A stretch of DNA of 62,207 nt from Amantichitinum ursilacus (lineage in GTDB: Bacteria; Pseudomonadota; Gammaproteobacteria; Burkholderiales; Chitinibacteraceae): the NCBI RefSeq assembly GCF_001294205.1, contig NZ_LAQT01000033.1, forward strand, positions 1 through 62,207, written 5' to 3'. How positions within the stretch are numbered: position 1 is the first letter of the stretch; every line of letters begins with the position of its first letter. The position numbers and the translations under genes were made by a program. This document shows, piece after piece, positions 16,781-26,125 of the stretch. Under the pieces are notes generated by a model. That model was not told the DNA's origin. It saw nothing but the letters and a program-made list of their open reading frames with translations, and did no database searches.

Positions 16781-17052
16781 GCAAAGGCGATCACGCCGCC
16801 GGAAGAAAGAGGGAAAAATCTCTCGCCGGTGCCAGACAAGGCCAAGGTCGTACTCGCCTACGCGGAGGGGTGTTTAGACCAGCGGGCTTCCGCCCTCCGA
16901 CCAGGAGGTGAAGTCAAACAGAAATGGGAGGAATCAGGCATGACTGAATTGATCGAAACCACTGCTTTTTTGCACCTCTGCCTCAAGAGTCGTACGGCGC
17001 TGTTTTTCTGCTTGTGTCCCGATTCCAGCCAATGCGGCGTGAGCTTTGAGAA
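16781..17052. other. unassigned region upstream of the truncated rhs gene
   Basis: Rhs similarity stops near 16740-16780. The rest is GC-rich at first and then mixed. On the plus strand a GGAGG ribosome-binding-like sequence precedes a 38-codon ORF (16940-17056, MTELIETTAFLHLCLK...), and the frame upstream of it is also open (LSPVPDKAKVVLAYAEG). I recognise neither. It may be the end of a mobile element or of another lost gene that truncated rhs. Confidence 0.3.
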
Positions 17053-17631
17053 TTAACGGACGAAGGGTAGCGGCCTCGACTTGAGGCGAAAAATCTGTAT
17101 CGCGTCCTCTCTGCCGAGAGTTCCCACAAGTTTGTTCAAATCGGAAATATCGCCGACTTGTCCATCAGCCTCAATATCCCATGCCTTCTGGACTGCATAT
17201 TCGGGGTCTGGATACTCACCGCAAATATAGTAGTGATCAAGGGCATCAAAGATCCTTTGAGAAGCCCATATCGCGTTAGTAATATCGCCGGAAGCACATA
17301 GTCTTAGCCCGTAACATATCGCTGCGGCAGCGTCTTCTGCGTAAGGCTCCGCCGCATGCACTGATTCTTCGTCTGTGGGGATCGCGGCAAAAGTGGCTTC
17401 CGCCAGGTGTGCCAGGTCTGATTGACTTATGGGATTACCACCGGCAAACAGCCATATCGCTTCCTGCGCCCGCGTGAACAACGCTTGTCGCGCAATATCG
17501 CGTTCGCCTTCAAGATATCGAAGTAGGGCAGGCATCAATCTCGAACTGCAGGAAGCACTTATTGCGGCAGCATCAGGCAACGCTAATTGCCTGATCATTC
17601 CTATAAGCTTTTCACTTCTTTCTAATGACAT
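17053..17631 (-). CDS. DUF416-like protein
   Basis: A 192-residue protein starting MSLERSEKLIGMI. A helical N-terminus (LPDAAAISASCSSRLMPALLRYLE) is followed by AQEAIWLFAGG. A middle part AEPYAEDAAAAICYGLR leads into a long helix NAIWASQRIFDALDHYYI. This order (Cys/Arg-Leu-x-Pro box, then a helix with Ala-Glu-Asp-Ala) is that of DUF416/YjaG relatives. The track of open codons goes up to 17697, but the ATG at 17631 fits the family start. It is the first gene upstream of the truncated rhs gene on the same strand. It may be the remaining antidote of a further lost cassette or just a flanking gene. Confidence 0.6.
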   Translation of the reverse strand: MSLERSEKLIGMIRQLALPDAAAISASCSSRLMPALLRYLEGERDIARQALFTRAQEAIWLFAGGNPISQSDLAHLAEATFAAIPTDEESVHAAEPYAEDAAAAICYGLRLCASGDITNAIWASQRIFDALDHYYICGEYPDPEYAVQKAWDIEADGQVGDISDLNKLVGTLGREDAIQIFRLKSRPLPFVR

Positions 17632-17893
17632 AAAGCGATCACCATTCGGTCGTTGGATTCCGTTTCGACCACCAATGCAATGCACCCTGTTCGCCATGCT
17701 CCGCCTCGCTCTCGTGACTGGTCTCCTACGCGTTTAACTGGCCATGGAAAAGTTCATCTGGATACGTCGCGTGCTGGAAGGAACTATGGTTAGCGATGTT
17801 GTGGATTTTATGGCGCGAAACTTATCATTAAGCTCCAGCATTGGTACGAGTTTCAAACTCCTCTTGTATCTACAATGACACCAGTAGTAAGCG

Positions 17894-18364
17894 ATGCTCG
17901 ATAAAATTTGCCCCCAATCACTTCAATTCCACCCCGTCACCCCCGCCGATGCCCCCGCGCTGGCCGACCTGCGCGCCGACGCCATGCGCCCCAGCCTTGA
18001 GCGCGTCGGTCGTTTTGATCTGGATCGGGCGCGTGCGCGTTTGCTCGACCACTTCAACCCCGCGCAAACCACCGCCATCGAATACGCAAACCAGCGCGTT
18101 GGTTTCTTCGTGCTCGATGCGCCCGCGGAAGATGGCAGCGTTTACATCCGCCATCTGTATCTAAGCCCGGCCGCGTCGGGCCAGGGTATTGGTAGTCAGG
18201 TGATGCTGCGCCTGTGCGCAGCGGCTGATGCGGGCGGGTATGCGCTGACGCTGGGCGCTTTGTTGGAGAGCGATGCCAACCGTTTTTATCAGCGCCACGG
18301 CTTTGTCGAAACGCATCGCGATGCTTTCGATATCTATTACCGACGTGAGCCCCAATCCACGTAA
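17894..18364 (+). CDS. GNAT-family N-acetyltransferase
   Basis: A 156-residue GNAT protein that would transfer an acetyl group from acetyl-CoA to an unknown amine. The acetyl-CoA-binding motif is VYIRHLYLSPAASGQGIGSQVM, a beta strand followed by the Q/RxxGxG/A loop (SGQGIG). The motif B end is ANRFYQRHGFVET, with the usual FYxxxGF. It is a single domain of normal length. It begins a block of normal GC content after the AT-rich Rhs region and is not in an obvious operon. The next gene, macA, starts 116 bases later. Confidence 0.85.
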   Translation: MLDKICPQSLQFHPVTPADAPALADLRADAMRPSLERVGRFDLDRARARLLDHFNPAQTTAIEYANQRVGFFVLDAPAEDGSVYIRHLYLSPAASGQGIGSQVMLRLCAAADAGGYALTLGALLESDANRFYQRHGFVETHRDAFDIYYRREPQST

Positions 18365-18480
18365 TTGGCGCTGGGGTTGAGCGTTATTTCTGCTTGTATC
18401 CAACGTTACCGCTGCGCGCGACGCGTCGGCATTTCTGCGGGTATGATCCTTTCGGTCCATCGTCCGGCTGTCTTTTTCCG

Positions 18481-19680
18481 ATGAAATTAAAAAATACCAA
18501 AGTGCGCTGGCTTATCGGCGTGCTGCTTGTGGTTGTGCTCGCGCTCGTTGCCCGGCATTTCTTGTTTAAACCCGCTCCGCCGCAGTATCTGAGCACGCCG
18601 GTGGCGCGCATGGATCTGGAAGACACCGTGCTGGCCAGCGGCACCATCAAGCCGGTCAAGCAGGTGAGTGTGGGTGCGCAGGTCAATGGTCAGCTCAAGT
18701 CGCTGAAGGTGGCGTTGGGCGATCGCGTCAAAAAGGGCCAGTTGCTGGCCGAAATTGACCCGGTGTTGCAAGAAAACGATCTGCGTAAAGCCGAGGCCGG
18801 GCTGGCCAATGTGCAGGCACAAAAGGCCAGCAAGCAGGCGTTGTTGGCGCAGTATCAGCTGACGTTGACGCGGCAGCAGACCATGTATGGCGAGGATGCC
18901 AGCGCGAAGGCGGATCTGGAATCGGCGCAGGCGCAGGTCACGTCCACCAAGGCGGATCTGGCTGCGCTGGATGCGCAGATCAAGCAATCGGCGGTGGAGG
19001 TGGACACTGCCAAGGCCAACCTGGGCTATACGCGCATCACCGCGCCCATGGATGGCGAAATCATTTCTGTGGTAACGCAAGAAGGCCAGACCGTGGTATC
19101 GGCCCAGAGCGCGCCCACGATTCTGATCATGGCCAATCTGGACACGATGACGATCAAGGCGCAGGTGTCGGAGGCCGATGTGGTGCGCGTGAAGGCCGGG
19201 CAGCCGGTTTACTTTACGATTCTGGGCGCGGCGGACAAGAAGTTCAGCAGCACCTTGCGTGCGGTGGAACCCGCGCCGGAAAGCATCAGTTCTGAAAGCT
19301 CGACCACCACAACCACCAGTACCAGCAGCACCACCGCCGTGTATTACAACGGCCTGTTTGACGTGCCCAATCCGGGACATGTGTTAAAGACCGATATGAC
19401 GGCGCAGGTTTCGATTGTGCAGGGCGCGGTCAAGCAAGTGTTGGCGATCCCGGTGACGGCGTTGGGGCAGAAGGCGGCCGATGGTTCTTATACCGTGCGG
19501 GTGGTGGGGCCGGATGGGCACGCGCAGCCGCGCAAAATCACTACGGGCCTTAACAATAACGTCAACGTGCAGGTGCTGACGGGTCTAGCGCTGGGCGACA
19601 AGGTGGTGGTGGGCGATTCCACCCAGATCAAACCGGCCAGTGATGAAGACCAGCATCGCGGCCCGCCGCCGGGGCACTAA
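18481..19680 (+). CDS. macA: MacA-like periplasmic adaptor subunit of an ABC efflux pump
   Basis: A 399-residue membrane fusion protein linking MacB in the inner membrane with an outer-membrane channel. One N-terminal membrane helix ([19 protein letters not shown]) is followed by a barrel/lipoyl half ([20 protein letters not shown]), a long coiled-coil hairpin rich in Ala/Gln/Lys (about residues 95-175), and the second lipoyl half ([20 protein letters not shown]). A Ser/Thr-rich insert ([17 protein letters not shown]) lies in the beta-barrel part. The chosen ATG at 18481 gives the usual short cytoplasmic tail; the frame is open further upstream. It is followed two bases later by macB. Confidence 0.92.
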   Translation: MKLKNTKVRWLIGVLLVVVLALVARHFLFKPAPPQYLSTPVARMDLEDTVLASGTIKPVKQVSVGAQVNGQLKSLKVALGDRVKKGQLLAEIDPVLQENDLRKAEAGLANVQAQKASKQALLAQYQLTLTRQQTMYGEDASAKADLESAQAQVTSTKADLAALDAQIKQSAVEVDTAKANLGYTRITAPMDGEIISVVTQEGQTVVSAQSAPTILIMANLDTMTIKAQVSEADVVRVKAGQPVYFTILGAADKKFSSTLRAVEPAPESISSESSTTTTTSTSSTTAVYYNGLFDVPNPGHVLKTDMTAQVSIVQGAVKQVLAIPVTALGQKAADGSYTVRVVGPDGHAQPRKITTGLNNNVNVQVLTGLALGDKVVVGDSTQIKPASDEDQHRGPPPGH

Positions 19681-19682
19681 GC

Positions 19683-21647
19683 ATGAGCCAGGCACCCAAG
19701 CCCTTATTGCAGCTGTCCGGGCTGGAACGGCGTTTTCCGGCGGGCGAAGAAGAAGTGCGCGTGCTTAAAGACATCAACCTGACCATCCACGCGGGTGAGA
19801 TGGTGGCGATTGTCGGGCAGTCGGGTTCGGGCAAATCCACCTTGATGAACATCCTTGGTTGTCTGGATCGGCCGTCGACGGGCAGCTACAAGGTGGATGG
19901 CCGCGAAACGCGCGAGTTGCAAGGCGATGAACTGGCCACGCTGCGGCGCGAATACTTTGGTTTTATCTTTCAGCGTTATCACTTGTTGCCGCATTTAAGC
20001 GCCGAAGAAAACGTCGAAATCCCGGCGGTGTATGCCGGCGCCGACAAGCAACAGCGCCGCGAGCGGGCGCGGTCCTTGCTGGGCCGTCTGGGTCTGGATA
20101 ACCGCACCTTGCACCGCCCCAGCCAGTTGTCGGGCGGGCAGCAACAGCGGGTGAGTATCGCGCGCGCGTTAATGAATGGCGGCGACGTCATTCTGGCCGA
20201 TGAGCCCACGGGCGCGCTGGACAGCCACAGCGGCGAAGAGGTGATGAATATCTTGCGCGAGCTGCATGCGCGTGGTCACACCGTCATCATCGTGACGCAC
20301 GATATGCAGGTGGCCAGCAACGCGCAGCGCATTATCGAATTGCATGATGGCGAGGTGGTGGCCGACCGGCCCAATGGCGAGCAGCGTCCCGATCAGACCA
20401 CCTTGCTTGATGCCAAACCCACCCGCCGCCAGGCCATGTGGATGGCGGCCTGGGGCCGCTTTGGCGAGGCCTTCAAAATGGCGTGGATTGCCATGGCGTC
20501 GCACCGCATGCGCACTTTGCTGACCATGCTGGGCATCATCATCGGTATTACCTCGGTGGTGTCGATTGTGGCGCTGGGGCAGGGCGCGCGGCAGAAGGTG
20601 ATCAACGACATCAGCTCAATCGGCACCAACACCATCGACATCGTGCCGGGCAATGGCTGGGGCGATGATCGCGCCAGTACCATCCACACGCTGAACGCCA
20701 ATGATCTGAGCATTTTGCAGCAGCAGTTCTATATCGACAGCGCTACGCCGGGCGTCAGCGGCAGCGTGATTTTGCGCTACGGCAACGTGAAAGCGTCGGC
20801 GTCGGTTAGCGGTGTGGGCGAGCAGTATTTTCGCGTGCGCGATATTGAAATGGCCGATGGCCAGGCGTTTTCGAATGCCGATGTGCGGCGTCAGGCGCAG
20901 AGCGTGGTGATCGACGACAACACGCGCAACAAGTTGTTTAAAACCTGGGAAAACCCGGTCGGCAAAGTGATCTTTCTGGGCGGCATGCCCGCCACCGTGG
21001 TGGCCGTCGCCAAGAAAAAAGAAAGCGCGTTTGGCAGCAACACCAGTCTGGAAGTTTATTTGCCGTATACCACGGCGATGGGGCGTTTGCTGGGGCAGAC
21101 CTATTTCAACAGCATCACCGTGCGCGTGCGTGACGGCATGCCCAACGATCTGGCCGAGGCCAGCCTGACCAAGCTGCTGACCTTGCGCCATGGCACCAAG
21201 GATTTCTTTACCAATAGCAGCGACAGCATTCTCAAAACGGTGGAAAAAACCACCGCCACGCTCACCTTATTGATCTCGGCAATTGCGGTGATTTCGCTGG
21301 TGGTGGGCGGCATTGGCGTGATGAACATCATGCTGGTGTCGGTGACCGAACGCACTCATGAAATCGGCATCCGCATGGCGGTGGGCGCGCGGCAGAACGA
21401 CATCATGCAGCAGTTTCTGATCGAGGCGGTTCTGGTGTGCCTGATCGGTGGCTTGATTGGCGTGGTGCTGTCGTTTGGTATCGGCGCGGTGTTCTCGATC
21501 TTTGTAAAAGCGATGTCGATGCAGTTCTCGATTGCTTCGATTGTGGCGGCGTGCGTGTGCTCCACGCTGATCGGCGTCATCTTCGGCTATCTGCCCGCGC
21601 GTAATGCGGCGCGGCTGGATCCGATCCAGGCGCTGGCGCGCGAATAA
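19683..21647 (+). CDS. macB: MacB-like ABC transporter, ATPase fused to permease
   Basis: A 654-residue MacB protein: an N-terminal ATPase and a C-terminal FtsX-type permease. The ATPase has Walker [10 protein letters not shown], signature [15 protein letters not shown] and Walker [13 protein letters not shown]. The permease part has a first membrane helix near residue 285 ([20 protein letters not shown]), a large periplasmic domain, and three C-terminal helices around [24 protein letters not shown], the FtsX hallmark. With MacA and the following outer-membrane factor it forms a complete tripartite pump for macrolides, lipopeptides or similar exported molecules. The real substrate here is unknown. 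Confidence 0.95.
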   Translation: MSQAPKPLLQLSGLERRFPAGEEEVRVLKDINLTIHAGEMVAIVGQSGSGKSTLMNILGCLDRPSTGSYKVDGRETRELQGDELATLRREYFGFIFQRYHLLPHLSAEENVEIPAVYAGADKQQRRERARSLLGRLGLDNRTLHRPSQLSGGQQQRVSIARALMNGGDVILADEPTGALDSHSGEEVMNILRELHARGHTVIIVTHDMQVASNAQRIIELHDGEVVADRPNGEQRPDQTTLLDAKPTRRQAMWMAAWGRFGEAFKMAWIAMASHRMRTLLTMLGIIIGITSVVSIVALGQGARQKVINDISSIGTNTIDIVPGNGWGDDRASTIHTLNANDLSILQQQFYIDSATPGVSGSVILRYGNVKASASVSGVGEQYFRVRDIEMADGQAFSNADVRRQAQSVVIDDNTRNKLFKTWENPVGKVIFLGGMPATVVAVAKKKESAFGSNTSLEVYLPYTTAMGRLLGQTYFNSITVRVRDGMPNDLAEASLTKLLTLRHGTKDFFTNSSDSILKTVEKTTATLTLLISAIAVISLVVGGIGVMNIMLVSVTERTHEIGIRMAVGARQNDIMQQFLIEAVLVCLIGGLIGVVLSFGIGAVFSIFVKAMSMQFSIASIVAACVCSTLIGVIFGYLPARNAARLDPIQALARE

Positions 21648-21690
21648 GCGGCGGCCCATCGACATGCGTTATTCATCAGGTTGTCGTTTT

Positions 21691-23064
21691 ATGAAAATTT
21701 CGATTCTGGCGGCGGCAGTGCTTGCAGGTGGTGTGCTCAGCGGCTGCGGCAGCGCGCTGCAAACGCAATACCACACGCCTGCGGCCAGCTTGCCCGCGCA
21801 ATGGAGCGGCTCGGCCGATGCGACGGCGTTAGCTGCCACCACCAGCACGCCGTGGTGGCATGCGTTTAACGATCCGCAACTGGATGCGCTGATCGAACGC
21901 GCGCTCAGCAGCAATAACGATCTGGCCGCCGCAGGCTGGAAAGTGCGCCAGGCGCGGCTGCAAGCGGGGCTGACCGATACCAATCTCACCCCGACGGTAA
22001 GCGTCGGCGCCAATGGCAGCCTGGCCAAGCCACTGAATGGCGGCGCCAGCACGCGCACCTATGGCGTGACCGGCTCGCTGAGCTATGAGATTGATCTGTG
22101 GGGCAAGCTGGCGCGGCAGCGCGATGTATCGCAATGGGAAGCCACGGCCACTGAGCTGGATCGGCAAAATACCGCGCTTAGCCTGGTCGGCACCACGGCC
22201 GACTTGTACTGGCAACTGGCGTATCTCAACCAGCGCATCGCCTCCACCGAACAAAGCATCGCCTACGCAGAGCGCACGCTGGCGCTGGTAAAAACGCAGC
22301 ACGCGGCGGGTGCTTCCAGCGGGCTGGACGAAGTGCAATCGGCCCAATCCTTGGCCACGCAACGCGCGGGCCTGGCCACGCTGGTGCAGCAACGCGAAGA
22401 AGCGCGCAATGCGCTGGCCATCCTGTTTGATCAGGCGCCCGAAAACCGCAGTGCTGAATTGCCCCAGTTGCCCATCGGCAGCCTGCCCGATGTGCCAGCA
22501 GGCGTCCCCGCCGACGTGCTGGCCAGGCGCCCCGATCTGCAAGCGGCCGAAGCGCGTTTGCGCGAGAGCCTGGCCAATGTCGATTACACGCGCGCCAGTT
22601 TTTATCCGGCGTTTACGCTCACCGGCAGCGTGGGCACCAGCAGCACGTCGCTGGCCAATGTGCTGCGCGATCCTGTCGGCACGCTGGGCGCGGGTTTGAC
22701 CTTGCCGTTTGTGCAATGGAATACCACGCAGCTCACGATCAAGGTGTCGCAGGCACAGTATGAGCAAGCGGTGGTGACGTTCCGCCAGACCCTGTATTCG
22801 GCGTTCGCCGATGTTGAAAATGCATTGTCGGCGCGCACGCAATACCTGCAGGAACAGCAGCAGCGGCAACTGGCTTTTGACTACGCCGTGCGCGCGGAAA
22901 GGCTCAGCGAAACCCGCTATCGCGTTGGCCAGACCAGTGTGAAAGATTGGCTTGATCAACAAGAGGCACGCCGCACCGCTGACTTGGCGTTAGCGGAAAA
23001 CCGCTATAACCAGTTGTTAAATCTGATGAAGTTGTACCAGGCCGTGGGCGGCCAGCCCCTGTAG
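21691..23064 (+). CDS. outer-membrane efflux lipoprotein, TolC/NodT family
   Basis: A 457-residue RND-type outer-membrane factor. The signal MKISILAAAVLAGGVLSGC ends in a lipobox, so the mature protein starts with a lipid-modified Cys. Two homologous halves of long helices and beta strands are seen. The first is LDALIERALSSNNDLAAAGW with LSYEIDLWGKLARQRD, the signature of the family. The second is RPDLQAAEARLRESLANVDYTRASFYPAFTLTGSVG. An in-frame ATG at 21664 would add nine residues. It lies 43 bases after macB and supplies the outer-membrane exit of the pump. Confidence 0.92.
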   Translation: MKISILAAAVLAGGVLSGCGSALQTQYHTPAASLPAQWSGSADATALAATTSTPWWHAFNDPQLDALIERALSSNNDLAAAGWKVRQARLQAGLTDTNLTPTVSVGANGSLAKPLNGGASTRTYGVTGSLSYEIDLWGKLARQRDVSQWEATATELDRQNTALSLVGTTADLYWQLAYLNQRIASTEQSIAYAERTLALVKTQHAAGASSGLDEVQSAQSLATQRAGLATLVQQREEARNALAILFDQAPENRSAELPQLPIGSLPDVPAGVPADVLARRPDLQAAEARLRESLANVDYTRASFYPAFTLTGSVGTSSTSLANVLRDPVGTLGAGLTLPFVQWNTTQLTIKVSQAQYEQAVVTFRQTLYSAFADVENALSARTQYLQEQQQRQLAFDYAVRAERLSETRYRVGQTSVKDWLDQQEARRTADLALAENRYNQLLNLMKLYQAVGGQPL

Positions 23065-23262
23065 CGGCTGAAGGCAATGTATCGATGTAAGACCCCGCCC
23101 ACAGCGATAGCAGCACGGCGGGGGCTGCAAACTGTGGCGTAGTGTGTGAATTTTTGGGCCTGTACACAGACATTACTGGCCCAACTTTCTCAAGAGCGAT
23201 ATTTTGAGAAAACGTGGCTTTCGATAAAAGTCAGCCGCCTGAACCCACAGACCGACGCCATC
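23065..23262. other. spacer with imperfect hairpin
   Basis: GACCCCGCC and GGCGGGG around 23091-23125 can pair over a long loop, but no T-run follows on either strand. It could be a weak end signal for the efflux operon. No gene is seen. Confidence 0.3.
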
Positions 23263-24210
23263 ATGCCCCGTGCCCAGCTCAACCCGATCGAACTCGAATA
23301 TCAGACGTTTGGCCAACCCGAAGACACGCCCGTGTTACTGATCATGGGTCTGGGTATGCAACTGCTCGGCTGGCCCGAGGAGTTCTGCCGCAATCTGGCC
23401 CGAGCGGGGTATTACGTTATCCGCTACGACAACCGCGATGTCGGTTTGTCGAGCAAGCTGGAACAACTGGGCCGGCCGCCGCTATTGCTTAACATGCTGC
23501 GCCACAGCCTGGGCTGGAAGATCCCCGCGCCATACACGCTGGACGATATGGCCGAAGACGCCATTGGCTTGCTCGATACGCTGGGTATTGCGCGTGCGCA
23601 TGTCGTGGGCGCTTCAATGGGCGGAATGATCGCGCAACTGGTGGTAACGCATGCGCCGGAGCGTGCGCTGTCCTTAACCAGCATCATGAGCACCACCAGC
23701 GCACCCGGTTTGCCGGGGCCCACGGTGGCGGCGCGCGCCTGTTTAACCCGTCGCCCGCCGCGCAAGGCATATCTGCCGGAACAACGCGAGCTGATGGTCG
23801 AGTTCATGCTCAATAATCTGCGCGTGCTGCAAAGCCCCGGTTTCCCGATGGCGGATGAGATTGCGGCCGCGCGGATTCGTGAATCGCTGGATCGGTCGCT
23901 GTACCCGGCCGGCGTATTACGCCAGTTACTGGCGGTGGTGTCCGCACCGGATCGCAGCACTTTACTGCAGCAAATCAAAACGCCGTCGCTGGTGGTGCAC
24001 GGCGTGGATGACCCGTTGATTCCGCTGGCGGCCGGGCAAGATACCGCCGATAAAATCCCTGGCGCGCGCTTTGTGGCGGTACATGGCATGGCGCACGACC
24101 TGGCACCCGGCGTCTGCGCCCGGCTGGAAGCGCTGATGCTGCCGCATTTTGCAGCGGCCGAAGACCTTGCGCGCAGCCGCATCACCGCCACCGCCGAAGT
24201 CATCGAATAA
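23263..24210 (+). CDS. alpha/beta-fold hydrolase
   Basis: A 315-residue alpha/beta hydrolase without signal peptide. The oxyanion region is LLIMGLGMQLLGWPEEFC. The nucleophile elbow is VVGASMGGMIAQL with Ser in GxSxG. The acid lies in VHGVDDPLIPL and the catalytic His in VHGMAHDLAPG. The layout is that of esterase/haloperoxidase-type hydrolases with a lid domain between strands 6 and 7. The substrate is unknown. The ATG at 23263 (MPRAQLNPIELEYQTFG) fits the family; the frame is open 39 codons further upstream. It is not clearly linked to its neighbours. Confidence 0.88.
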   Translation: MPRAQLNPIELEYQTFGQPEDTPVLLIMGLGMQLLGWPEEFCRNLARAGYYVIRYDNRDVGLSSKLEQLGRPPLLLNMLRHSLGWKIPAPYTLDDMAEDAIGLLDTLGIARAHVVGASMGGMIAQLVVTHAPERALSLTSIMSTTSAPGLPGPTVAARACLTRRPPRKAYLPEQRELMVEFMLNNLRVLQSPGFPMADEIAAARIRESLDRSLYPAGVLRQLLAVVSAPDRSTLLQQIKTPSLVVHGVDDPLIPLAAGQDTADKIPGARFVAVHGMAHDLAPGVCARLEALMLPHFAAAEDLARSRITATAEVIE

Positions 24211-24345
24211 ACCCAGGCAAGGCGGGCTGACGCCAGCGCGAGCGAAGCTCAGCGACTGCCGTCGTGCTGGCCTGATCGCGGTTGGCCGCTGGCGGCCCGC
24301 GTGGGCATGGGCTAACCTGGATGAATCATCCGCCGAGCACATCCC

Positions 24346-24798
24346 ATGATCGAACGTTGGCTTCTCGCCGCCATCCATTTGCTGGCCTTCGCCTTTGCGC
24401 TCGCCGCCATCCGCAATCGCGCCCGTGCCTTACGCCAACCGGTGCCGCTGTTCGAGCCGCGCGACGTACTGCGACAAGACATGTTGTGGGGCCTGGCCGC
24501 GCTGGTGCTACTGCTCACCGGCCTGTGGCGCGCTTTCGGCGGTCTGGAAAAAGGCGCGCAATACTATCTGCACCAGCCGTTTTTCCATCTCAAAATGACC
24601 TGCCTGGCGCTGATCCTGATCCTTGAAGCGTGGCCCATGCGCGCGCTGATCAAATGGCGCGTCGCCCGCAGCGCCGACCCCGCCGCGCCACTGCCCGGCG
24701 CACGCAAACTGGCCATCATCTCCGACGTACAACTGCTGTTGCTGCTACTGATGGTGCTCGCGGCCACGGCAATGGCGCGCGGTGTGATGATGGGGTAG
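24346..24798 (+). CDS. DUF2214-family membrane protein
   Basis: A 150-residue inner-membrane protein with four hydrophobic segments. The pattern of an N-terminal helix (LLAAIHLLAFAFALAAI), then RALRQP, then RDVLRQDMLWGLAALVLLLTGL with WRAFGGLEKGAQYYL, then HLKMTCLALILILEAWPM, matches the DUF2214 family. The charged loop KWRVARSADP precedes the last helix. The function of the family is not known. The stop is only 9 bases from the convergent stop of the DUF2442 gene. Confidence 0.85.
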   Translation: MIERWLLAAIHLLAFAFALAAIRNRARALRQPVPLFEPRDVLRQDMLWGLAALVLLLTGLWRAFGGLEKGAQYYLHQPFFHLKMTCLALILILEAWPMRALIKWRVARSADPAAPLPGARKLAIISDVQLLLLLLMVLAATAMARGVMMG

Positions 24799-24807
24799 GG
24801 CCGCGCG

Positions 24808-25314
24808 TCAGGCGGTTTTTTTGAGGCTGGGCGCGGACGCTTCGCCCTCCGTATGCGGCTCGGTTTCTGTGCGCCGACGCGGTCGACCGCCTTTCTGGCC
24901 ATTGATGCGTGACGCGGTTGCTTTCGCTTCGCTGCTGCGACTGCCGTTGCGCGCCGCCACCACCGATGCCGCCATTTTCAATAGTGGCTCGCTGGCCGCG
25001 ATCAGGCCCGCGATGGAAACGTGGAGGTCGCGCGATTCCAGCGCCAGCCCGGCGCCCTCCAGGCAGATCTCCAACTGATCAAATTCCGTTGCATCCAGTG
25101 CGGCGAACTCAGGGTAGTTACGCACGGGCAACGCCACCGCGCTATCGTCAGCGAACCCGATCAGCAAGGCTTGTAGCGCCGACACATAGCGCACCGAGGT
25201 CGCGTGTAGTTGCGTGGCCTGTCGACGCCTCCCGCGCTCAATGGCGCGCGCTAACACCTCAGCGGTGACCACTTCATCCGGACCATCCTTGGCCCGTACC
25301 CTCTGGATATTCAT
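24808..25314 (-). CDS. DUF2442-domain protein
   Basis: A 168-residue protein. Residues about 40-100 form a DUF2442 domain (VRYVSALQALLIGFADDSAVALPVRNYPEFAAL and the following GLALESRDLHVSIAGLI). The rest is basic and Lys/Arg/Ser-rich (NGQKGGRPRRRTETEPH), which may bind nucleic acid. Its ATG overlaps the stop of the DUF4160 gene as ATGA. DUF4160/DUF2442 pairs are a frequent two-gene arrangement resembling toxin-antitoxin operons, although a toxin role has not been shown for this pair here. The partner gene is frameshifted. Confidence 0.75.
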   Translation of the reverse strand: MNIQRVRAKDGPDEVVTAEVLARAIERGRRRQATQLHATSVRYVSALQALLIGFADDSAVALPVRNYPEFAALDATEFDQLEICLEGAGLALESRDLHVSIAGLIAASEPLLKMAASVVAARNGSRSSEAKATASRINGQKGGRPRRRTETEPHTEGEASAPSLKKTA

Positions 25315-25740
25315 AGTGCGATCTCCACTTGCCGGGGCTCTCCCGCAAGGTATAAAAACGTCTTCGATACCTCGGCTTCATACCGGGCCGCAACAATAAC
25401 GGGCGGGCCCAGGCGTCCATCGGGAGGACCCCCCACGCGCTGCGCGGTGGCGTCCCAGGATTGATTTTCCAGGCAGACAGTGCCGGTGCCCAGCCACCAC
25501 AACGCACGCGCCTTGCGAAGGTGATTTGCCTTTTTCATCTCGGTGCGAAAACCGCTCCAGCAACTTCACCGCCGGGCTGTTTTGCAAGGGATGCACATCC
25601 CAAAGCGCCACCCGATTGTCCCAGAAGCTGAACACAAAACGCGCGTCCCAATCCGGCGTCCGGACGTGCAAATGCGGAGGACAGTGTTCGTCGCGTACAA
25701 AAACTGAAAACACATATCCGTCGTAGCTGAAGACTTTCAT
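25311..25740 (-). pseudogene. DUF4160-domain gene with a frameshift
   Basis: The N-terminal half reads MKVFSYDGYVFSVFVRDEH then CPPHLHVRTPDWDARFVFSF, the DUF4160 pattern with the PPHxHV box. The good frame ends around LLERF near 25550. The rest of the protein is in another frame: EMKKANHLRKARALWWLG, TGTVCLENQSWDATAQRVGG, and so on to the stop at 25311. Removing one T from the TTTT run in this area would give CGG TTT CGC ACC GAG ATG and restore one reading frame of about 143 codons. Either the gene is inactive, or the difference is a sequencing error. The end overlaps the DUF2442 start (ATGA). Confidence 0.7.
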
Positions 25741-26125
25741 TTATAACCCATCTGTTAGGTTTTGTCTGGTTTGTGAAGGGCGACGTTTGACACGGATAAC
25801 CCGGGCCGCCCGCGAGCAAGCACGCAGACTACACCGGCAAAACCCAAGATCATTCCGAACGCTCACCAAACATTGACGCCCATCAAACCCGCGCCGCTGC
25901 TGGATTGAGGGCCTTCAAACCGCAATCAAACCCGTCCATACGGCAATCAGAAAACTCGCTATTTATGCCACCTCGAAGTCACCACGCGGACCCGCCACAC
26001 CACCAAACGGCTAAACCAACCCACAGCCGCCGCCGGTTTCCAACACGTCTAGACGTTCATATCGTTGTAATGAAACACCCCCATCATTCGCCTCGAACCA
26101 AACCACAACATCGAGGATCACGGAA
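25741..26125. other. 385-bp regulatory region before the phosphonate cluster
   Basis: No convincing gene is present. The last 80 bases hold the palindrome and the CATATCGTT element described separately, and a ribosome-binding site GAGGATCACGGAA directly before the ATG at 26126. The left part is C/A-rich without recognised signals. Confidence 0.5.
26045..26066 (+). promoter_or_regulatory. palindromic operator candidate of the phosphonate cluster
   Basis: ACGTCTAGACGT (26045-26056) is a perfect 12-bp palindrome, about 70 bases before the binding-protein gene. It is directly followed by TCATATCGTT. TCTAGACGTTC recurs before phnW (30671-30681), and CGTT(T)CATATCGTT recurs before phnX (31805-31818). 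A GTCTAGAC core is typical of sites for HutC-type GntR regulators. No such regulator gene is in the window, so the factor is unknown. Confidence 0.5.

Noticed and set aside
15824-17056. Plus-strand frame of 410 codons across the rhs remnant
   Set aside because: Most of it is antisense to clear YD-repeats; only the last about 100 codons lie outside rhs and are reported as an unassigned region.
10500-17800. Complete insertion sequence or prophage in the AT-rich region
   Set aside because: No transposase, integrase or phage structural gene was found; the composition shift is explained by the Rhs tips and immunity genes.
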